Below, one piece after another: positions 43,866 to 52,800 of a stretch of 64,000 nt of DNA. Source of the DNA: Paraburkholderia sp. BL9I2N2 (GTDB lineage Bacteria > Pseudomonadota > Gammaproteobacteria > Burkholderiales > Burkholderiaceae); NCBI RefSeq assembly GCF_004339745.1, contig NZ_SMGP01000001.1:4092001-4156000 (forward strand). The letters are read 5' to 3'. The notes below the pieces were generated by a model that saw only the letters and a program-made list of their open reading frames with translations, was not told the origin of the DNA and did not search any database. A program made the position numbers and the translations under genes. Position 1 is the first letter of the stretch; the number at the start of each line of letters is the position of its first letter.

Positions 43866-46800
43866 CTGATTTCCTCGCATGCGAATCGCACCCCGTCGCG
43901 CTCGATCGACACATTGAGCGACCAGCCGGGGTCCGTTGCCCCCAATGCAGCCCAAAGCCAGTCGAGCGACTGCGCCGCGCCGGTTCCGATCGATACCTCG
44001 ACACCCAGGCGACCAAACCACGCAGCCGGCTCCGCATCCGAGACGAACTGCACGGTCCGCGCCTTGGCGTCCGGGCCGTTTCCGTTCGGCTTGTCCAGTC
44101 CGCGCCAGAGAAAGGTGGGCACCGGTTTGCCGCCTGCCTCCAGCGCTATGCGCAACAGATCGACCCGCGTGCCGCCGTCCGGCGTACGCGCGCTGATGAT
44201 CCAGCTGGCGGACGGATCTGCGAGGCAAAGGACGGGGACGGGCGGCAAGTCCGTGTCTGGCGCAGTCCAGGCGATGTCACGGGCGGTCCAGTAATTGCGC
44301 ACTTCGGAAGGGAGCGCATCGATCGGGCGAGGAAACGGCATGCGCAAGTGCAGCGCGCTCTCGCTCAACGACCATGCGAACGACCCACTCTCGTAGGCGA
44401 GCACCAGCTCCTTCCCGCGCTCGGCATAGACGGGGACGATGGTGCCCTTGTCGGGCTGGACGCGCCCTCTCTGCGGCGGACCCTCGGCGGACGCGCGCAC
44501 GCCCGCGGTCGTGCGCACGGAAACGCTCCAGCGATACCCGGCGGGCAGCGCGGGAAACGCGAAACGCTCGGCGCCGCGCTGCAGCCCCACCACGCCGGCC
44601 CGGAAGCTCCGCCATCGTTCGATTGAGGCCGCAACGCCCGGCGCATGCCAGCTTTCTCCGTACGCCTCCCAGTCGAAATCGCTCGGCAAGTTGGTATGCA
44701 TTCCTGTTGCGGCTTCGGTGAAGCGCGGATCGAGTGCACGCACGAGCGCCACACTCTGACGCACGCGTCCGATATGCCGCACCAGATCCTCCCGTTGCAT
44801 GGTCAACTGCTGTGCGGGATGCACACTGACCTCCGCTTCGATAGCATTGAGTGCGTTGATACGCAAACCGGCGATATCGGGCTGAAGCGAGAGCGTGCGG
44901 GGAACCCTGACGACGGCATACGGCACGCTCGGATCCCGGAGGGCGCACGCGACATCGTCGCCGCAAGGCCAAGGCGGGTCACGACGCCTTGCGCATTCGA
45001 TCGCGATTCGCAGCCGCCTGCCGTAGCCTCCCGTCAGCGGCGCGTTGAACCAGACCCAGCCCTTGACCGCAGGCAACACGACCGAACCTTCGGTCACCGA
45101 TGCATGTCCGTCGCCGCCTGCCGGGTCGGCCGGTGTGGACGCACGTAGCGGACCCAGATCATTCCGTGTAAACCGGGCCACTCGTTGCTGTGGCTGGCTC
45201 GTCAGCTCGACGAACCTGAACCTGTTCAGCCCCTCGTCTATCAAGGTCGCGAGCAGCTTCTCGCACGAGTCGTCCGATTTCGCGACCGATTTGGGCGCGA
45301 GCCAGGAAAGCGCGTACTGAAGTGGGCTGGCGTCTGGGACGGACTGGCCGTCAGCCGGGCGATGTCCGACCAGATCTCGGATTTTGTTCTGCCGGTCCGT
45401 GCCTTCCAGCTTGGCGAGCAGCAGGAGTTCCTGCAGGATGCCGACATCGAACACGCGGAAGGCGTAGAGCGTGGAATGGCCGATCGGCGGCCGAAGCTGC
45501 GCGGGCAGACGATCGAAAACGATCGCGACGACGTCGTTGCGCAAGTGCCCTTCCACCGACTCGAATCCGATACACTCGTCGTCGTTCTCGATCCAGAACG
45601 TCGCACTGGCGCCCAGCGCTTCCAGTAGCTTCCAGCACAGCGCGTCGGTATCCGGCGAGTGACGTTGCAGCAATTCCGCAGCGCGGTCTTTTGCGTCGCC
45701 TTGCTGCGCGGGGGGAAGCAGCGCTTCGGCGACATCGAACGACACGCGCGAACCGGCGGGAAACTGGAATTTCGTAAACACACCGCTGTACAGGTTCGCG
45801 AGCGACCGGCACAGAATGACGTCCCCGCCCGAAGCACTGGTCGCCTTGGCAAACAACTCGTGGAGCAGTCCGCGCTCGACACCGCTCGACGCATCACGGT
45901 GCTGCTGTGGCGAGCTGATTTCGATACACGCTCCCGTTAGCCTCCAGTCCAACTGCGTGGGCGTCTGATCTTGCGCAGTCTGCGTTTTTGGCTGGACCGG
46001 AGAGACATCCCTGGTTTTCCTCAAGGTCGGATAGACGGCGTTCTGCTGCCCGCGAAATACGCGCTCCGGCTGAACCGCAACGATGCGCGATGCGACCGCG
46101 CCGATCGGATCGGCGCGTCCTGCCGCGGTGGGTTCGTCGTACCACCACACCTGATATTCGACCGGCACGCCGCGATCGTCGTTCGACGTCATCACATGGG
46201 GCCAGATGATATTGACCGAAGCCTTCACGTCATCTGCGATGCGTTCGACTCGCGGCGATGCGACGACCGCCGCCGCATCAAGCCATTCCGCTCGATACTG
46301 CGCGTCGAACGGCATTCGTTCGAGTGCGGCCACGGGGCGTCCTGCACCAAAATCCGCATCGGTTGGGGCGCTTGCCCGACCGGCAAACGGACCATCTGAT
46401 AACGCCAACCGGCATCGCAGCACTGCGGTGCCCGCTGGGGGAATGTTGGAACCGGATTTGGCATCGCCAAGAAGGAGACCAACGAACAGTTCAATGGCGG
46501 CATCGTCTTGCATGCCCACCGCCTGCCAGAAATCGGCCTCGTTGCCGCCCACTGGAAGTTTGATGTCGGCCCACGCAAGCCGCTGGTGGTTAGGCGCTTG
46601 TGCTTTCGGATCGACCTTGGTCAGATTCCATACCGACAATTCGACAGGACGAGCTGCGTTGAGCAGATCGAGGTCACGCCCTCGCGAAGCAGCGGGAACC
46701 GGCAATTTCAGGTCCGTGCTTTGCAACTGTGGCGACCAGGCGAGCGCCATGTCGGTTTCGTCGCCGGCGCCGTATCGTCCGACGGTGCCCGCGCTCACCG

Positions 46801-49800
46801 GTCGCGCCCACAATTTCAAGCGCTTGTCGAGAAGGTCTTTTAGCGTTTTCTCGTCAGGCAGATCCTTGCCGCTCACCATGACCAGCACCCGCAAACGGGC
46901 GCGCAAAGGCGCGCCGGCGACACCGGCGCTCGTCGCCGGCGCCCAAGGGTTTGCCACGGGGCGCTCCAACGTTGCCTGCGCATTGAGAATCTCGAGCGGG
47001 AGCCGCAACGGCCGATACCAGACGCCATCGAAAACGTGCTTGACGAGAGACGTCTTGCCATCCATACCACCGAATGCCTCGACCTCATAAGTCAGCAGCA
47101 CTGCGGTATCTGCCGGAAGCCCCGTGTCGACGAAGCCGAAGCGTGGACGGATGAATGTCCGCTCCACGGCGTTCGGTCCGCTTACCTTGTCCCAGTGTGG
47201 CCAATGCGGGATGAATTCGAATTCCTGCCCTGACACGGCCGATGAACTGCTCTGCGGCTTGCGGCGCACGACGTAATGATGGATTTCGTCGTGACTGTGA
47301 GGTCCGTCGCTGCGCCAGGTTTGCCTGTCGTCGCTGCAGGACAACTGCCAGGCGAGGCCGACTTCGCCGTTGCCCTGAAACCACTGGCACCAGTCCGGAT
47401 CGATCCGATGCACACGCGTCGACGCGCTGGCGAGGTTCGCTGCAGCGCCGAACATTTGCGCGCTCTCGACCAGATCGGCCAAACCACCGCTCGACAATGC
47501 CTTGAATTGCGTTTGGTTTTCGTCGTCCTCGAAATCAAGTACGAGACTCAAAGCGCCCGCGAAAAGGAGCGGATCGAAGTCATCCGCGCCCGCCGGGTTC
47601 GCGAAAACATGTGCACCGCCTGGCTTGGGGGGCACCTCCGCGAGTCGCAGCAAATGAGTGAGAAGCTCCGCGTTCCAGTGTCCGTCGCCATCGTCCTGCC
47701 GCACGGCGGATTCATGCGACTGCCGCGCGAGCAGCAGATATTCGTCATAACTAAGCGTCACGCCGTCGCCATTCTGAATGCGAAAGCGCGTGGAGCGCCG
47801 ATGTGGATCGAGCTGCACTGCGGGGTCGTCGAAATTGCCAGGCTCGGGATGCCGTGTGCGCTCGTCGACAACCTCTCGTTTCTCGGTCACGGCGAGCACC
47901 TGATCTCTCGGGCGAACCAGCAGGTCGCCCACGAAGAGCGGGCGTTCGATGGACGGGTCACGCGCTTTGAGCATGTCTGCCGTGATCAGTATACGGTCGT
48001 CTTGCTCGACGAGATCGAGCGTGCTAGCGGATTTATCGAACGTGTACTTCCCGCCGCCGAGCATCAGGAAGGTCTTGCGATCTTCCTGATCCTTGATGAG
48101 TTTGGCGAGCATCGGCTTCAAAACGAGCCGATGCGTCCGCGCGCCGTACTTTGGATCCGGGCCCGACGCCGGTTGCACGGGCGTAAAGCTTCCGTCTCGA
48201 CGCGCATCTGGAAACAGCACAAGACGGGTACGGTACACCATCTTGCCCGAGTCATCCGGCGCACTCACCGCCCGCACGTGGTGACGCCATGTGACCACGG
48301 CCGGTGCCGAAGCGGGTGCCGCGACTTCGCTTGCCGCATGCATTTCGGGCGGAGTTTCGCTGGGCGCGGGCAATGTCCACGTCATTGCGCTGGCATGTGA
48401 GGACGCTTGAATCAATTGGTCGATGGGGGGGACGAGCCGGTTGATGACATCCCGCGCTTCGGCGATCCGCCCCTCGTCCATGGCAATGCGCAAGCTTGCG
48501 CTGAGGCCGAATCCCGCGACGTTCAACTGCACGGCGACCGAGCCTGCGAACCCGATGCCCGAGGGCACGATCGCGACGGCCAGTGACGCGGTTGCGCCGA
48601 GCCGCACGCTCGCGGTGATGTCGAACAGCGTTACGGTAAAGGAGCAGAAAAAAGTCTCGACATGGATACGCTTGTAGACGTGCGCCGCGATCTCGAACAT
48701 GGCCGCAACCTGCAGATCCGCCAGTACGTAAGCACGCCCGTCGGTCGAGTAAGCGCCTGCGAAGGCGCCTTGCATCGCGAATTCCGCCCGCGCGCTCAGC
48801 TCCACATTGGCGAATCCCAAGTCGCCAGAGAAATCTGCGGATATCTCCGCGCGCGCGGCGAGGTTCAGTCCGATTACCTGGGTTTCACGATAAAAGCCGA
48901 AACGGAAGCCCAACTCGGCTTCTCCGCGCACCGGGCCGAGCGAGATGCCGTAGCGCGCCTGACGCGGATACGCGACCTCGACGAGCGCCCCGCGCGGATC
49001 GCTGTAAATGGAGACGGACTGCGGGAACGTCGAAAGCGCTCCGCTCAGCAGTTGCGCGACTTCACCGACGACGCCATCGCCCCCTGTCATCGGCTTCGGC
49101 AAAGTGACGAAGCGCCCGTAGAGCACCTGGTCGCGCACCGAGAGGCCAATCGCCCCGCGCATTGCGGGACGCTCGATGAATCTCGGGTCGTGCGACTGGT
49201 TCGGCGACGTGTAGAACCAGCCGTTTATGCCGGCGATGACGTCGAGGTGTTCATCGACCGAGAGCACCATGTTGGTCATGACGAGGTGCTCTACGTCGCG
49301 GCCCAGGCATCCGAACGACACCTCGGCATAGGCGACGATGGACACCACCAGCGCGCCGTCCTCGCTGACCGGGACCCAGCTATTCGGATCGGCCGGATTC
49401 GGAATGCCCTTCTGCACGGCCGTCTCGACACGCTGGGCAAGCGGCGTGCGGCGGGCGTCTTGGTCGGAAAAATACTTCAGCCCTTGATTGACGGCTACGC
49501 CCAACCCCACCATGCGCAGGAAGAACCCATAGGCGAGATGGTCGTTGCGCTCCACGCCGACATAGACGACCAATGCTGGACGATTGGACGGCTTGAGCCG
49601 TGTCAGCTTGATAGCGGCGTTCATACCGGGAAGGCTACTGGTCTTGACGTAGGCATCGCCGGCGAATCCCACCTCTTGCTCGTTGTCGATCTGCTGGAGT
49701 GTTCCCTTCAACTGGAATCCTCCGGGCAGACCGCCCGACAGCCCGAGGCGCTGAATTCCAATATGCGGAATAAGGTCCGACACATCGCGCTGAACGAGTG

Positions 49801-52800
49801 CAATCTCACCGAGCGTGAGGCCGAAATTGAGTGTCGGCATGCGCCAGATGAACTCGATGTCGCCGAGTAGACTCAGCCAGCGGGCGGCGTTTCCGAAGTT
49901 GCGCGGTCGAATTATCAGTCCGCGCAAGGTCACCACGAACAACTGCGCAATTTTGAACACGCGCGGCGTGAATTCGACGCGCACTTCGAGATCACCCAGA
50001 TTGGCAAGATTCAGGTTTTCGAAATGCACACGGGTGCCGTCGAACAGTTCGGAGAATTCCTTGAGCATGCCATCCAGCGCACGGCTCGGCTCGAACGAGA
50101 GACTGCCCGTGATGCCGCCCTCCGTCGTCCACGTTTGATTTTGCCAACGCAGCGACAAGTGGATGCTGTCGACCTCGACGACGAGACAGAGCGCTTCCAC
50201 ATGAAAGCGCCGTCCACATCCCACGTCGAACCGGGCTATCGCGGACAATCCCTGCTGTCCGGGTTCTTCAAATAGCCGCATGCTGACGACTCCTGTCGCG
50301 TCGTCGAAGAAAGTCAGTTGAGCTTCGGCTTCGAGACTGGCATCCGTCAGGCGCCCCTTCACGACTTTGAAGCGCCCTACGCCGTTCGCTGCGGGGCGCA
50401 CTCGCAGGCGCTGGCCGAACACGGTCAGACCGGGCATGTCGGCTGAGCCGGGCCGGACGACGCCCTCGAGCGACACGCCGCCCGCACCGAAAGCAAGTTT
50501 CGCGATGTCGAAGATCACGCCGCCATCAGACAGGAAACGCAATTCGATGGGCGCAGCGTCGAGCTGAAACTCCAGTGCGTGATCACCGCCGCGCGGGTCG
50601 AGTTTGGCCTTGAGGATCGGGGGAAACGCGAGCACTCCAAACGAGCCGAACTCGACTTTGCGCCCACTGCCCATATCGAAGTCGAACGTCAGGCTCGTGA
50701 CCTCCGCCGCGAAAGCCTCCGCGCCGAGAACCAGCTCGCTTTTGTCGAGCTGGCAAGACACTGTCACGTCGGTCGCGGCACTCCCACCTAGAACCGTTCC
50801 GCCATCCTTGTCGGTGAGGCTCAATGTCAGACGGAATGCCCATACCAGCGTATTTTCACCGTCTGCGCGCGCGGGCGGTTTCCCACTATCGACTTGACAT
50901 CTCAGCACGGCAAGCGTGCGGCCGAACATCTCGCCCACGGCGTCCGTGAGACAGAATTCTGCGTCCGGCTTGAGCCACTTGGGGACATTGTCCAAGAGGG
51001 ACCTGTGAAGCCGCAGATGTTTGCCGTCAAAGCGCAGGAATGGGGTTGCGGGATGCGACACCGTCTGGAAATCCATCCCGAACGGAGAGTTGGCCGGACC
51101 CGTCATCGGGATCACGCGAGCCGTCTTTGACGTCGCATCCAGCTTGCCTGCTTCCTCATCATGCGTCACGTTCGAAATCGTGACAGGAGCCAACTGAAGA
51201 TCGAGCGAAACGCTCAGGTCTTGAGTTGCCGTGACGCTGACCTCCCCCGCAACTAGGTCGACGATCGCCTTGGCGAGGGACGCACCGTTCTGAGCAGCCG
51301 AGACGAGATGAAGTGTCGCGATGGGCGACCCGAGTGGAATGTCGAGCGACATCGCCTCCATCTCGAGTCGCGCGACGACGTGCGCGGTTTGCGGATCGAT
51401 GCCGATGACGAGTTGCATCTCGGCCTTCGCATTCAGGCCCGCTGGAAGCACGCCGGCGAGCGACGCGCCCGTAAGGACCGGAATCGTCCAGATAATGCTG
51501 CCGTCGCCGGTCGCCGTGGCCTGAATGCCGCTAATCTCCTGACGGGCAAACACCACGTCGGCCACCAGCCAGGGAACACGGAGGCGCGCTTCTGCCTCCA
51601 CCATCCAGGTCGATGGCGCGCCATCGACCTTCTTCCCGGTCACCCGCAGCATCAGCGCAACGCCCTCGCCCAATCCGCCGAGCCACGCCGCGACGTCCGT
51701 CTCGATCTCGAACGCTTCGCCGATCTCGGCGAAGCTCAGATCGACCGGCTGTGCCGTGGCGTCGGGCGCATCCTTTACGGCGACGCTTAGGGACTGAGTT
51801 GCATCGGTGACAAGTGTGAGCTGAACGGGAGCCGGCAACATCAGCGCGGCGCCCTTTCCTGTGCGGCCGTTAGACAGGATCGGCACGATGCCCGTGACCG
51901 TGCAGATCGCAGATGCGCCGCCTGCTGTCTGCGCGAGGGCGCTGACCGGGGAAGCGGAGGTCAGCAGGCCGAGGGCGACGCCGGCGGCATTACCGGCCGG
52001 ACGGGAAATGACGACGCCGTGATGGACGCCGGCCGACGAACGTTCCGTGCCCTGCAGAGCGGAGCAGTCGAACAGCGTTTCGAACTGATTCGTGTAGCTG
52101 CGCAAAGTGGCGGCAGGCAGTGCCTTGAGTTCCGCCGACAGATCGCCCGCGGGCAGACGCGCCAGCACGACTTCGCGAAAGACCTGGATCTCGTCGTCTT
52201 TCGTCCATGTCGATATGTCGCCCTTCTGCTGTTGCTTCATCCATTTCTGGATGGCCTGCGTCGTCGCGCGCTCGGTCAGCACGCGCTTCATGCTCGCCGC
52301 GTCGAGCATCTGCCACCGTGCGATGGCGGTCATCGTCTCGACACTGGTAAAGAGCTGAAACCATCCGATTTGCGTCGGCTGTGACCATCCGGGGACGGGC
52401 GCGGCAAGCACGTCCCGCAGGCGGACACGCCATGCGTCGTAGAGTGCCCGGCGCGCGAGCGGGCTTTGGCGCAGAACGGTTCGCCAACGGTGCATAGCCG
52501 GCCAGCTCAGCACCACATGCGCGAGTTCGCCGGTGTCCGCGGGCCTTCGGGGACTTCGTAGCAGGCCGTCCCAGAGGGAAACCGAAACACCGGCGTCCCA
52601 CGCGCTCATCGGGAGTTGCTGGCAAAACAGGGCTGTCTCGGACTTCAAGCGCGCTGCCAAGATGAAGCCCAGTCCGTCGAGCCACGCGCTCGCAGCAGCA
52701 TCTTTCTGCGAGCTTAGCCGCCAGGCGAGGAATTCGACAAAGAAGCCGAAGTCGCTCGCGGCCACCCGAGACGTCTCGCTCCGAAGATCGAAGTCCATCC

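Noticed and set aside
48662..49870. 402-aa forward open frame antisense to giant protein A (also 46206-47090 and 47276-48400)
   Set aside because: Products are Arg/Gly/His-rich without domains, no ribosome sites; typical shadow frames of high-GC coding DNA.
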